Shown piece by piece: positions 37,301-45,475 of a stretch of DNA of 64,000 bases; position 1 is the first letter of the stretch, and the number at the start of each line of letters is the position of its first letter. The stretch comes from Aquabacter spiritensis (GTDB lineage: Bacteria; Pseudomonadota; Alphaproteobacteria; Rhizobiales; Xanthobacteraceae): positions 124,001 through 188,000 of the forward strand of contig NZ_SMAI01000002.1 of NCBI RefSeq assembly GCF_004346185.1. Reading direction: 5' to 3'. The notes beneath the pieces are model-generated. The model was not told the DNA's origin and did no database searches. It saw only the letters and a program-made list of their open reading frames with translations. A program made the translations under genes and the position numbers.

Positions 37301-39959
37301 CGCCGCCTGGAACGGCAAGGTCGGCGCCGACAAAGAGGTGAGTTTCGGCTTCCAGGCGACCCCCGGCAGCGGCGGCACCGCGGCCACCGGCTTCCTGGTC
37401 AATGGCGCGGCGGTGGGCGAGGCGCCCGCCCCCGTTCCGCCCAGCCTGTCGGTCGGCGACGCCAGCGTCATGGAGGGCGATTCCGGCACCGCGCAGCTGA
37501 TGTTCACGGTCACCCTCTCGGCACCCTCCGCGACGCCGGTGACGGTGAATTATGCCACCGCCGATGGAACGGCGCGCGCGGGCAGCGACTATGCCGCCCT
37601 GTCCGGCACGCTCACCTTCGCGCCGGGCGAGACCTCGAAGATGGTCCATGTCGCGGTCGCGGGCGACACCGCCGTCGAGGCGGCCGAGACGCTGACGCTT
37701 GCTCTGTCCAATGCCGGCGGCGCCACCCTGGCCGATGGCAGCGCCACCGGAACCATCCTCAATGACGACGTCGCCCCTGTGCCGACCCTGTCGGTGGCGG
37801 ATGTCGGCTTCGCCGAGGGATCGGCGGCCGCGCCAGGCATGGCGATGTTCACGGTGACGCTTTCGGCCGCCTCCGCGACCCCGGTCACCGTCGCCTATGC
37901 CACCCAGAACGGCACGGCGGGAGCGGGAAGCGATTATGCCGGCATTTCCGGCACGCTCACCTTCGCGCCGGGCGAAACCAGCAAGATGATCCATATCTCG
38001 GCGATCGGCGACGGCGTGGTGGAGGCCGACGAGACCTTCCAGCTCGTCCTGTCCGCCCCCGTCGGCGCGACCCTCGCCGACGCGACGGCGATCGGCACGA
38101 TCCGCAATGACGATGCGGTCGGCCCGGCGCCGGATCTGCCGACCGTGTCGGTCGGCGACGTCGCCGTCACCGAGGGCGATCCCGCGACCGGCGCGGCGGC
38201 CGAGGGCTGGTTCTCGACCCGCGGCAACCAGATCGTCGACGCGGCCGGCAACACGGTGCAGCTTTCCGGCGTCAACTGGTTCGGCTTCGAATCCTCCAAT
38301 GCCGCCCCGCACGGCATCTGGACCCGCGGCTATAAGGAGATGATGGACCAGATGGCGGATCTGGGCTTCAACACGATCCGCCTGCCATTCGCCAGCGACA
38401 TGCTGCGCGCCACCAGCGCGAGCGGCATCGATTATTCCAAGAATCCGGATCTGGTCGGCCTGACCCCGCTCCAGATCATGGACAAGGTGGTCGCCTATGC
38501 CGGGGAGATCGGCCTCAAGATCATCCTCGACCATCACCGCTCCTCGCTCGGCGCCGGCACCTCCGAGAACGGCCTCTGGTATGATGGCGGGCATTCCGAG
38601 GCGCAGTGGATCGCCGACTGGCAGATGCTGGCGCAGCGTTATGCCGGCGATCCGACCGTGATCGGCGCCGACCTCCACAACGAGCCGCACAACGGCACCT
38701 GGGGCGGTGGCGGCGCAAACGACTGGGCGGCGGCCGCCGAGCGGGCGGGCAATGCGATCGGCGCGGTCAATGCCGACTGGCTGATCTTCGTCGAGGGCAT
38801 CGGGTCCTATGAAGGCGACAATTATTGGTGGGGCGGCAACCTCCAGGGCGTGCGCGACCGGCCGATCGACCTCGATGTCGACAACAAACTGGTCTATTCG
38901 GCACACGATTATCCCAACTCGATCTATGCCCAGCCCTGGTTCCAGGACCCCGATTTCGCCGCCGATTTGCCGGCGAAGTTCGACGAGATGTGGGGCTACA
39001 TCTATCGCGAGAACATCGCCCCGGTGCTGATCGGCGAGTTCGGCACGCGCCTTCAGGACCCTAAGGACGCGCCCTGGTTCGAGGCGATCACCTCGTATCT
39101 CGCGGGCGATTTCGACAATGACGGCGTCTCCGATCTCGCCCCGGGCGATCAGGGCATTTCCTGGACCTATTGGTCGTGGAACCCGAATTCGACCGATACC
39201 GGCGGCATCCTCGCCGATGACTGGCGCACCGCCATTTCGGAGAAGCTCGCTTATCTCGAGCCGATCCAGTTCGACTTTTCGACCGACGTGCCGGGCGGCG
39301 ACGGCGGCGGGGCGCCGGTGGTCACCCAGGCCGATTTCCTCGTGACGCTGTCGGAGGCGTCCGGCGAGGCGGTGACGGTCGGCTATCACACCCTGGCCGG
39401 GGATGCCGACGCGTCCGACTTCACCCCGGTGAGCAGCACGATCACGTTCGCGCCCGGGGAAGTGAGCAAAGTGATCTCGGTCGCCGTCACGCCCGACACT
39501 CTGGACGAGGCCGACGAATATTTCCTGCTGATGCTCACCGATGCGCAGGGCGCGATGATCGGCATGGCGGAGGGACGCGCGACCATTCTCGACGACGACG
39601 CCGCGCCGGTCGATCCTGTCGATCCGGATCCGGTCGATCCCGGCGAAGACCCGGACGATCCGGCCCCCACGGGCGATCTCGAAGCCATGCTCGCGGTGAT
39701 CGATTCGTGGGGATCGGGCTTCAATGCCGCGGTGACCCTCCACAATGACGGGGCGGCGGCGAGCGGCTGGCAGATCGAGATCAGCATGCCCTACGAAATC
39801 ACCGACATCTGGAACGCCGAAATCGTCTCCCGCGACGCCGACGGCTATGTCATCCGCAACGCGGCCTGGAACGGGGCGCTCGGTGCCGATGACGAGGTGA
39901 GCTTCGGCTTTATCGGCGCGGGGTCGGTCAATCCCGGCTTGATCGACCTGTTCGCCTGA
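34374..39959 (+). CDS. Modular GH5 cellulase with CBM2-like and Calx-beta domains
   Basis: An 1861-aa exoenzyme. Order: CBM2-like (2-105); acidic PEEPET repeats (about 106-130); module A (138-340); module B (352-440); Calx-beta 1-4 (445-907); CBM2-like (916-1015); Calx-beta 5-6 (1022-1249); one Calx-beta strand (1256-1275); GH5 (1277-1632); the rest of that Calx-beta (1646-1744); CBM2-like (1768-1861). GH5 acid/base is E1437 (LHNEPHN) and nucleophile E1555 (IGEFGTR). Segments such as GVNWFGFE and DYWWGGNLQG-like NYWWGGNLQG resemble Acidothermus E1 (GH5_1). There is no Sec signal; type I-like export is inferred. ATG 34374 follows AGGAG. Confidence 0.92.
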   Translation: MANITYAVADDWGSGFVGSMTVAAGPQAISGGWTVEFDAGFDITNIWGAEIVSRTGTHYVIRAAAWNGDVAAGGAVTFGFQATPGAGGTAAGGFAVNGAPVEGTPPDLPEEPETPEEPETPEEPETPEEPDAGGPGRMFQITTSGPDIVGFDPARDKLDLGDVSVHNFIVVDTAEGVGFMNPWSGEVAVLVGVSLGQLTIDSFAPIQNDHLRQDLSGALAWEHGITAAPGTVYARSHEIGQIDRVSFDPATDIVDFRYFGTREQVYMEDSPEGVVISNSGTGQALILLGVEKADLSAENFLFHFAQAREDRIPQQLGVAPVPDSQILPQGVPIAGTNDWPTGDGGGAPPTGTVGTTTTIGWDYGSHIEIDFDPATDTLDFGWFKDYEFAVTETASGLVIAITGNNQTYTLPGVALWQLEITNIIALDNGARAEWQGLINAAVPPAALPVLSLDDASVAEGDSGVSLIQFTVRLSAPSDASVSVSYSTLNGTATAGQDYASAVGTVTFAPGETEKQIAVQVLGDTLVELDERFSLHLSAASGATIMDGSALGTLANDDADTTPDVLPAVSIADLSVAEGDGEHMHFMFLVTLDKAAPGPVSVAYSTANGSALAGTDYAAGSGVVTFAAGETSKMVHVDILGDTMVEGDETFTVTLSAPNGVTIADGMATGTILNDDAAAPALPAASIGDLSVVEGDGGHVHFMFVITLDRAASGPVSVAYATANGSALAGADYVAESGVVTFAAGETSKMVHVDILGDTLVEGDETFTVTLSAPNGLTIADGTATGTIHDDDAAPPVLPALSIGDVALAEGNAGSATMMFTVTLSQPAAGPVTVQYATSNGTATAGSDYAAVSGTLTFAAGETSKMVHVALVGDMSVEANEALFVTLSNASGATLADASATGTILNDDVAAPPAGGTTLDYVVNDNWGSGFVAAMTLGASSAGLDGWTVAFDAGFTITNIWNAVIVSHVGTHYVVRNAAWNGKVGADKEVSFGFQATPGSGGTAATGFLVNGAAVGEAPAPVPPSLSVGDASVMEGDSGTAQLMFTVTLSAPSATPVTVNYATADGTARAGSDYAALSGTLTFAPGETSKMVHVAVAGDTAVEAAETLTLALSNAGGATLADGSATGTILNDDVAPVPTLSVADVGFAEGSAAAPGMAMFTVTLSAASATPVTVAYATQNGTAGAGSDYAGISGTLTFAPGETSKMIHISAIGDGVVEADETFQLVLSAPVGATLADATAIGTIRNDDAVGPAPDLPTVSVGDVAVTEGDPATGAAAEGWFSTRGNQIVDAAGNTVQLSGVNWFGFESSNAAPHGIWTRGYKEMMDQMADLGFNTIRLPFASDMLRATSASGIDYSKNPDLVGLTPLQIMDKVVAYAGEIGLKIILDHHRSSLGAGTSENGLWYDGGHSEAQWIADWQMLAQRYAGDPTVIGADLHNEPHNGTWGGGGANDWAAAAERAGNAIGAVNADWLIFVEGIGSYEGDNYWWGGNLQGVRDRPIDLDVDNKLVYSAHDYPNSIYAQPWFQDPDFAADLPAKFDEMWGYIYRENIAPVLIGEFGTRLQDPKDAPWFEAITSYLAGDFDNDGVSDLAPGDQGISWTYWSWNPNSTDTGGILADDWRTAISEKLAYLEPIQFDFSTDVPGGDGGGAPVVTQADFLVTLSEASGEAVTVGYHTLAGDADASDFTPVSSTITFAPGEVSKVISVAVTPDTLDEADEYFLLMLTDAQGAMIGMAEGRATILDDDAAPVDPVDPDPVDPGEDPDDPAPTGDLEAMLAVIDSWGSGFNAAVTLHNDGAAASGWQIEISMPYEITDIWNAEIVSRDADGYVIRNAAWNGALGADDEVSFGFIGAGSVNPGLIDLFA

Positions 39960-40014
39960 TCGCCGCCCCCGCCGCCTCCGGCCTCCGCCGCCCGCACGGG
40001 CGCCGGGCGCGGCA

Positions 40015-40046
40015 CGGCTCCGGGCGTTCCCCGACGCCCGGAGCCG
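40015..40046 (+). terminator. Strong hairpin after the cellulase gene
   Basis: A perfect 13-bp stem (40015-40027 with 40034-40046) with a 6-nt loop lies 55 bp after the cellulase stop. There is no T tract. It separates the cellulase from the sigma-54 promoter downstream. Confidence 0.6.
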
Positions 40047-40187
40047 CTGCGCGCGCGGTGCCGGACTGGCGCTGAACTGGGCGGCTCCCTGCCGCAATAA
40101 CGGGCGCGGTTCCGCTTTGTCGGGAATCGGCCCGCAGCCAGATCTTCACTTTCCCTTACGGACGAACACGCGGCCCCGCGGCGCACG

Positions 40188-40202
40188 TGGCACGGCCCTT
40201 GC
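40188..40202 (+). promoter_or_regulatory. Sigma-54 (RpoN) promoter
   Basis: TGGCAC-GGCCC-TTGC matches the -24/-12 consensus TGGCAC-N5-TTGC exactly, and is followed by T. The GG of -24 and GC of -12 are correctly spaced. Transcription would start near 40213, about 30 bp before ATG 40243. It puts the ABC transporter-amidase operon under RpoN and an enhancer-binding activator such as NtrC; no clear NtrC site could be identified by eye. Confidence 0.85.
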
Positions 40203-40242
40203 TTTCCCCTTAAGAAAATTGTTTGCGCAAGGGGAACTGTTC

Positions 40243-41268
40243 ATGTCCACAGAGAAGACACGCGCTCCGGCCCTGTCCGCCTCCGGCGCTGCGTCCTCCG
40301 TCACCCGCCGGTCCGTCCTGGTGGGATCGGTCGCAGCCGCGACCGCTCTCGCCATGCCGGCGATCGCCCAGGCGCGGACCAAGGTCAAGCTCGGCTATTG
40401 GCCGATCTCCGGCGGGCTTGCCTTCTTTTCGGCGGTCGAGGAGGGCTATTTCGCCGAGGCGGGGATCGATATCGAGGCAGTCAAGTTCGCTGGTCCCAAT
40501 CAGGTCGTCGAAGCCATCATCGCCGGCCGTGTCGAGGGCTCGGCGAACGGCACCTCCTCGCCGACCCTGGCGCTCGCGGATGCCCAGGCGCCCGGCTCGA
40601 TCAAGCTGTTCTGCCTCAACTTCGCCAATGCGACCTACGTCATCGACCACATCATCGTGCCGAAGGACAGCACGCTGACCTCGGTCAAGGAGATTGCCGG
40701 CAAGCGCTATGCCTGCGGTCCCGGCATCAACAACGTCACGCTCGCCAAGGCGGTGCTCGAAGGCGCCGGCATCGCTGCGCCCAAGGTGATCGAGCTGCCG
40801 GTGCCACAGCTTCTCCCCGCGCTCGCCGCCGGCCAGGTCGATGCCGCCTATGTCCTCGAACCGACCGCCGTGGTCGGCCGCAAGCAGAATATCTCCAAGA
40901 TCCTCGAAACCGCCGTGGTCTCGCGCTACGTCTTCGGCAATCCACAGGCGCCCTGGTTCGGCGGCGCCGCCTCGCTGAGCGCGGATTTCATCGCCCGCAA
41001 TCCCGCCGCCGCCAAGGCGGTGATCGGCGCCTATGCGAAGGGCGTCGCCTATGTCCGGGACAAGAAGACCGAGGCGAATAAATATCTCAAGGGCTACACG
41101 GCGATCGAGGGGGACCTGATCTCCGAGGTGCCGGTGTCGGGCTATCGCATGTACAGCGAGATGACGCCGGACGACTGGGCGATGACGCAGAAGCTGTTCG
41201 ACCTCTTCTTCGCAAAGAAGGTCGTGATGCAGGAACTGAACGCGGCCCGCATGGCCTATCAGGGCTGA
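40243..41268 (+). CDS. ABC transporter substrate-binding protein (NMT1/SsuA-like)
   Basis: A 341-aa periplasmic binding protein. The N-terminus has a twin-arginine-type signal (VTRRSVLVGSVAAATALAMP, cleavage near QA-RT at about 45). The mature part begins VKLGYWPISGGLAFFSAVEEGYFAEAG, the hallmark of NMT1/THI5-like and SsuA/TauA proteins. Ligands in the family include aliphatic sulfonates, pyrimidine precursors, nitrate and urea-type compounds. The downstream amidase and the RpoN promoter favour a nitrogen compound. Confidence 0.88.
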   Translation: MSTEKTRAPALSASGAASSVTRRSVLVGSVAAATALAMPAIAQARTKVKLGYWPISGGLAFFSAVEEGYFAEAGIDIEAVKFAGPNQVVEAIIAGRVEGSANGTSSPTLALADAQAPGSIKLFCLNFANATYVIDHIIVPKDSTLTSVKEIAGKRYACGPGINNVTLAKAVLEGAGIAAPKVIELPVPQLLPALAAGQVDAAYVLEPTAVVGRKQNISKILETAVVSRYVFGNPQAPWFGGAASLSADFIARNPAAAKAVIGAYAKGVAYVRDKKTEANKYLKGYTAIEGDLISEVPVSGYRMYSEMTPDDWAMTQKLFDLFFAKKVVMQELNAARMAYQG

Positions 41269-41304
41269 GCGCGCGCCGGCACGCATCGTACGACAAGGCG
41301 TCCC

Positions 41305-42096
41305 ATGACATCCTATCTCGCGCCCATCGCCCGGCGGCTGGGCAGCCGGCGGCTCTGGCTGCCCTTCATCGGGCCGGCGCTGCTCATCGCCGCCTGGAGC
41401 CTTCTGGTCGAGAGCGGCACGATCAGCCCGATCCTTCTGCCCGGTCCGGTCTCCACCCTGAAGCATCTGTGGTCGGTGACGGTCAGCGGTGCCGTCGCGG
41501 GCGACTTCCTGATGACGCTGAGCCGGACCGTGCAGGCCTTCCTGATCGCGACCGTCATCGGGGTGCCGCTGGGCGTCGCCCTCGGCGCGTCGGAATCGCT
41601 CTATCGGAGCGTGGAATTCGTCATCGACTTCTTCCGCTCCACGCCGTCGAGCGCGCTGATCCCGCTGTTCATGCTGATCTTCGGGATTTCCGACTTCAAC
41701 AAGATCGCGATCTCGGCCTTCGCCGCCGTCCTGGTGATCCTGTTCAACAGTGCTTATGGCGTGATGAACGCCAAGCGCACGCGGGTCATGGCGGCGACCG
41801 TCATGGGGGCGACCCGCTTTCAGGTGTTCCGCGACGTCCTGCTCTGGGAGAGCCTGCCGCAGACCTTTGTCGGCCTGCGCAGCGGAATCAGCCTCGCTCT
41901 GGTGATCGTCGTCGTCGCGGAGATGTTCATCGGCTCGGACAGCGGGCTCGGCCAGCGCATCATCAATGCGCAGCAGATCATGAATGTGCGGGAAATGTAC
42001 GGATCGATCCTCGCTGCCGGCGTGCTCGGCTATGTCCTCAATCTCCTGTTCCTGATCCTCGACAAGAAGGTGGTGCATTGGAGCGGGCGGGCATGA
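41305..42096 (+). CDS. ABC transporter permease (SsuC-like)
   Basis: A 263-aa inner-membrane permease with about six transmembrane helices and the BPD_transp_1 EAA loop (about 165-195, MGATRFQVFRDVLLWESLPQ). It shares the overall pattern of SsuC/TauC/NrtB-type permeases. Its TGA overlaps the ATG of the ATPase gene, so complex components are co-translated. Confidence 0.9.
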   Translation: MTSYLAPIARRLGSRRLWLPFIGPALLIAAWSLLVESGTISPILLPGPVSTLKHLWSVTVSGAVAGDFLMTLSRTVQAFLIATVIGVPLGVALGASESLYRSVEFVIDFFRSTPSSALIPLFMLIFGISDFNKIAISAFAAVLVILFNSAYGVMNAKRTRVMAATVMGATRFQVFRDVLLWESLPQTFVGLRSGISLALVIVVVAEMFIGSDSGLGQRIINAQQIMNVREMYGSILAAGVLGYVLNLLFLILDKKVVHWSGRA

Positions 42097-42881
42097 CGCG
42101 CCCGCCTCAAGCTTCCGGCGGCCGGACCTGGCCGGCGATCACCATCCGGGGGCTCTGCAAGAGCTTTGGACCGGCGCCGCTCTACCGGGATTTCGATCTC
42201 GACATCCCGCGCAACAAGATCATCGCGGTGTTCGGCCCGAACGGCTGCGGCAAGTCGACCTTGATCAACATGATCGCCGGCCTGATGCCCTACGAGCGGG
42301 GCGAGATCCTGTTCGACGGCAAGACGCTGAAGGACACGAAGGTCGGCTACGTGTTCCAGAACTACCGGGACGCGCTGTTTCCCTGGAAGCGGGCGATCGA
42401 CAATATCCGCTACCCCCTCGCCCTTGCCGGCATGGCGCGCGCGGAGATCGCCGCCCGCGTCGACCGGATCGTCGCCGCGTTCGACGTCCGGTTCGATCTC
42501 GCCCGCTATCCCTACGAATTGTCGGGCGGCCAGCAGCAGCTCGTCTCCATCATGCGCGCCTTGGTGCCGGAGCCCGAGGTCCTGTTCCTCGACGAGCCGT
42601 TCTCCGCCCTCGATTACGAGATGACCCTGTTCATCCGCGAGAAGCTCCAGCAGGTGTTCATGGAGACCGGCACGACCATGGTCCTGGTCTCGCACGATCT
42701 CGAAGAGGCGGTGTTCCTCGCCGACATCGTTCTGCTCCTGACCAAGCGCCCCACCCAGATCGCCGAGATCATCGACTTCACCGTGCCGCGGCCCCGCACC
42801 GTGGCGACCCTCTCAACGCCCGCCTTCGTGGCGACGAAGGCCCATACGCTGGACGTCTTCCAGCGCGAGGTTAGAAAATGA
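42093..42881 (+). CDS. ABC transporter ATP-binding protein (SsuB-like)
   Basis: A 262-aa ATPase. Walker A is GPNGCGKST (near residue 50), the Q-loop is VFQNYRDALFPW, the signature is LSGGQQQLVSIMRAL, and Walker B LFLDEPFSALD is followed by the switch histidine of VSHDLEEAVFLAD. The ATG overlaps the permease stop and its own stop overlaps the amidase start, giving three genes in a tight operon. Confidence 0.92.
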   Translation: MTRPPQASGGRTWPAITIRGLCKSFGPAPLYRDFDLDIPRNKIIAVFGPNGCGKSTLINMIAGLMPYERGEILFDGKTLKDTKVGYVFQNYRDALFPWKRAIDNIRYPLALAGMARAEIAARVDRIVAAFDVRFDLARYPYELSGGQQQLVSIMRALVPEPEVLFLDEPFSALDYEMTLFIREKLQQVFMETGTTMVLVSHDLEEAVFLADIVLLLTKRPTQIAEIIDFTVPRPRTVATLSTPAFVATKAHTLDVFQREVRK

Positions 42882-44290
42882 CCGAGACCGCGTCGAACCC
42901 TGTCGATCCCGGGATGCGGCTCGAGATCGGCGCGCTGGGCCGCGCCTATCGCGCCCGCACCCTGACCCCGGCCGCAATCATCGAGCTCGTCTATGCGCGG
43001 ATCGCCGCGCGCGGCGAGGACGGCGTGTGGAACCATCTCGTTCCGAAGGAGACGGCGCTGGCGCAGGCCGCGGCCCTCGGAGAAATCCCCCAAGATGCCG
43101 GTCCGCTCTGGGGAATCCCCTGCGCGATCAAGGACAATCTCGACGTGCCGGGCCTGCCGACGACGAGCGGGCTCGCCGTCTCGCGTTACATTGCCGAGAC
43201 CACCGGACCTGCGATCAGCCGCCTGATCGCGGGCGGGGCGATCGTGATCGGCAAGACCTCGATGGACCAGTTCGCGCTCGGCCTCGTCGGCGTGCGCACG
43301 GAAAGGCCGTCCGCCTCGTGCGTGTTCAACCCGGACTTCATCCCCGGCGGGTCCAGCGCCGGGTCGGGCGTGGCGGTGGCGGCGGGCCTCGTCGCCTTCT
43401 CGCTCGGCAACGATGCCGCCGGATCCGGGCGGGTGCCGGCGGCGCTGAACAACATCGTCGGCATCAAGCCCACCCCCGGTCTGATCTCCAACCGCGCGGT
43501 GAGCGGCGGCGGCGTGGTGCGCTCGATCGAGACCATCTCGGTCTTCGCCCTGAGCTGCGCCGACGGCATGACCGTATTCCGCGAAATGGCCGGCTATGAC
43601 GATGCGGACGCGTTCTCGCGGCCCCAGGCCGACACGGTCGACCTCGCCATCGCGCCCATTCCGGAGCGCTTCGCGTTCGGCGTCCCGATGGCGGCGCAGC
43701 GCGACTTCCACGGCGATGCCGATGCGGCCGCGCTGTTCGACGCCGCGATCGCGCGGCTGACCGCGATGGGCGGCACACCGGTCGAGATCGATTTCGCGCT
43801 GTTGAACGAGGCGCAGGCCATCCTCTATGACGGACCCTGGATCGCCGAGCGCACCACCTGGCTCGCGCCGAAGCTGGAGCGCTATGGCAGCCAGCTCCAC
43901 CCCGTGACCCGCACCATCCTGGAATCCGGCAACCAATACTCCGCCCGGGACCTGTTCCGCGCGCAGCACCGGCTGGCCGAGATCCGGCAATATGTCCGGC
44001 GCCTGTTCCGTGAGATTTCCGTCCTCGTGGTGCCGAGCACGCCGACCACCTTCACCAAGGCGCAGGTCGAGGCCGACCCGATCGCCCTCAATTCCAAGCT
44101 CGGCATCTACACCAATTTCGTCAATCTGCTCGGCATGTGCGGCGTCGCGGTGCCGAACGGCTTTCGAAGCGACGGCCTGCCCCAGGGCATCACCTTCCTC
44201 GCCCTGGAGCTTCAGGACGCCGTCGTGGCCTCGTTCGGCGACGCCTATCTGACGGCCTCCGGCGCGGTCACCGGGGGGCCACAGGGCTGA
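42878..44290 (+). CDS. Amidase-signature hydrolase, allophanate-hydrolase-like
   Basis: A 470-aa amidase-signature enzyme. The Ser-cisSer-Lys triad lies in IKDNLDVPG (Lys), GGSSAGSGVA (cis-Ser) and GNDAAGSGRVPAALN (Ser nucleophile). The C-terminal half, with YTNFVNLLGMCGVAVP and LPQGITFLA, resembles allophanate hydrolases (AtzF or the N-domain of DUR1,2). The separate C-terminal decarboxylating domain of full-length allophanate hydrolase is missing and no urea carboxylase is adjacent, so another amide may be the substrate. It is the last gene of the RpoN operon. Confidence 0.8.
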   Translation: MTETASNPVDPGMRLEIGALGRAYRARTLTPAAIIELVYARIAARGEDGVWNHLVPKETALAQAAALGEIPQDAGPLWGIPCAIKDNLDVPGLPTTSGLAVSRYIAETTGPAISRLIAGGAIVIGKTSMDQFALGLVGVRTERPSASCVFNPDFIPGGSSAGSGVAVAAGLVAFSLGNDAAGSGRVPAALNNIVGIKPTPGLISNRAVSGGGVVRSIETISVFALSCADGMTVFREMAGYDDADAFSRPQADTVDLAIAPIPERFAFGVPMAAQRDFHGDADAAALFDAAIARLTAMGGTPVEIDFALLNEAQAILYDGPWIAERTTWLAPKLERYGSQLHPVTRTILESGNQYSARDLFRAQHRLAEIRQYVRRLFREISVLVVPSTPTTFTKAQVEADPIALNSKLGIYTNFVNLLGMCGVAVPNGFRSDGLPQGITFLALELQDAVVASFGDAYLTASGAVTGGPQG

Positions 44291-44309
44291 GGGGCGCGCC
44301 CCTCAGCCC
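44284..44309. terminator. 26-bp perfect palindrome spanning two convergent stops
   Basis: A perfect 13+13 palindrome begins GGGCTGAGGGGCG; it contains the TGA of the amidase (44288-44290) and the stop of mbfA (44303-44305). It probably forms a bidirectional terminator hairpin with about 11 usable base pairs. Confidence 0.65.
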
Positions 44310-45280
44310 GAGCCGATCAGGATGCCGGCGGCGAGAACCAGAGCGCCGCCCAGCACGACCTGGATGGCGGCGCGGAAGAAGGGCGTCTCCATGTAGCGGT
44401 TCTGGATCCAGGCGATGGCCCAGAGCTCGACGAACACGACCACGCAGGCGAGCGCGGTCGCGGTCCAGAAATGCGGGATCAGATAAGGCAGCGCGTGGCC
44501 GAGCCCGCCGACCGCCGTCATGATCCCGGAGGCGAAGCCGCGCTTGAGCGGCGAGCCGCGGCCGGAAATCACGCCGTCGTCATGGGCGGCCTCCGTGAAT
44601 CCCATGGAAATCCCCGCACCGACCGAAGCGGCCACGCCGACCAGAAGCGTGGTGTGGGAATCCTGCGTCGCGAAGGCGGTGGCGAAGATCGGCGCGAGGG
44701 TCGAGACCGAGCCGTCCATCAGCCCGGCGAGTCCCGGCTGGACCCAGGTCAGGACGAACTGGCGCTTTTCCTTCTCGTCCTCCTCGTGCTTCGCTTCCTG
44801 CGGGAGGTTGGCGGCTTCCAGCGCCTCGGCGGTCGCGAGATGCTGCTCCTCCTGCGCCGCGAGGTCGCCGAGCAGCTTTCGGGTGCCGGTATCGGCGGCC
44901 TTGGCCGTCGCCGCGCGGTAAAAATGCGCCGCCTCGTCCTCCATCCGCGCGATCTCGCCGCGGATCCGGGCGATGCCGAGATTCTTCACCAGCCAGACCG
45001 GGCGCCGGGCGTAATAGCCGGCGACATGCTCGCGGCGGATCAGCGGGATGTGCGGGCCGAACCGGCGCTGAAACTCCGCGATGAGCGCCTGGCGGTGGCG
45101 GTTCTCCTCCGCCGACATGCCGTCCAGCATGCGGGCCGTGGCGGGATAGTCGGCCCGCACGATCTCCGCGTAATCGGCATAGATGCGCCCGTCATCCTCC
45201 TCGGAGGAGATGGCGAGCGCGAGGATTTCTTTCTCGGTGAGATCGGAGAACTGGCGCCGCGCGCCGAAGCCGGGAATCAT
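44303..45280 (-). CDS. mbfA: Membrane-bound ferritin/iron exporter MbfA
   Basis: A 325-aa fusion of a ferritin-like di-iron domain (about 1-165, with E residues in SEEDDGRIYADYAEI, SAEENRH and AAQEEQHLATAE) and a VIT1/CCC1-type membrane domain (about 180-325, with the PGLAGLMDGSVSTLAPIFATAF motif and about five transmembrane helices). In Bradyrhizobium and Agrobacterium MbfA exports iron and protects against iron and peroxide stress, usually under Irr control. I found no clear Irr box (ICE) upstream. ATG 45280 is chosen because the family start follows. It is divergent from ku with 195 bp between starts. Confidence 0.93.
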   Translation of the reverse strand: MIPGFGARRQFSDLTEKEILALAISSEEDDGRIYADYAEIVRADYPATARMLDGMSAEENRHRQALIAEFQRRFGPHIPLIRREHVAGYYARRPVWLVKNLGIARIRGEIARMEDEAAHFYRAATAKAADTGTRKLLGDLAAQEEQHLATAEALEAANLPQEAKHEEDEKEKRQFVLTWVQPGLAGLMDGSVSTLAPIFATAFATQDSHTTLLVGVAASVGAGISMGFTEAAHDDGVISGRGSPLKRGFASGIMTAVGGLGHALPYLIPHFWTATALACVVVFVELWAIAWIQNRYMETPFFRAAIQVVLGGALVLAAGILIGSG

Positions 45281-45475
45281 CGTGGTGCCCCTTGCCGTCC
45301 TGAGGCAGGGCGCCGCGCGTTCTGCGGAACCGCCCCCAGATGCCTGTCTCTGGCACGGGCGGGGGCCTGCGGCCAGATGGCGTTGCCGCGGCAGTTTGGC
45401 TCTGCCCGAGGCCGGCGGCGAACGGAATGCAACCGTTTGGTCAGCGCGGGCGTTGCCGCAGCAGGAGAATGACCC

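Noticed and set aside
34953-40097. A 1714-codon minus-strand open frame opposite the cellulase gene
   Set aside because: It is a shadow of a GC-rich repeat gene; its translation is Arg/Gly/Asp-rich with no recognisable domain, while the plus strand encodes clear CBM2, Calx-beta and GH5 domains.
45281-45475. Search for an Irr box (ICE) upstream of mbfA
   Set aside because: No TTAGAA..TTCTAA-like palindrome was found in the 195-bp gap, so Irr control cannot be claimed from the sequence.
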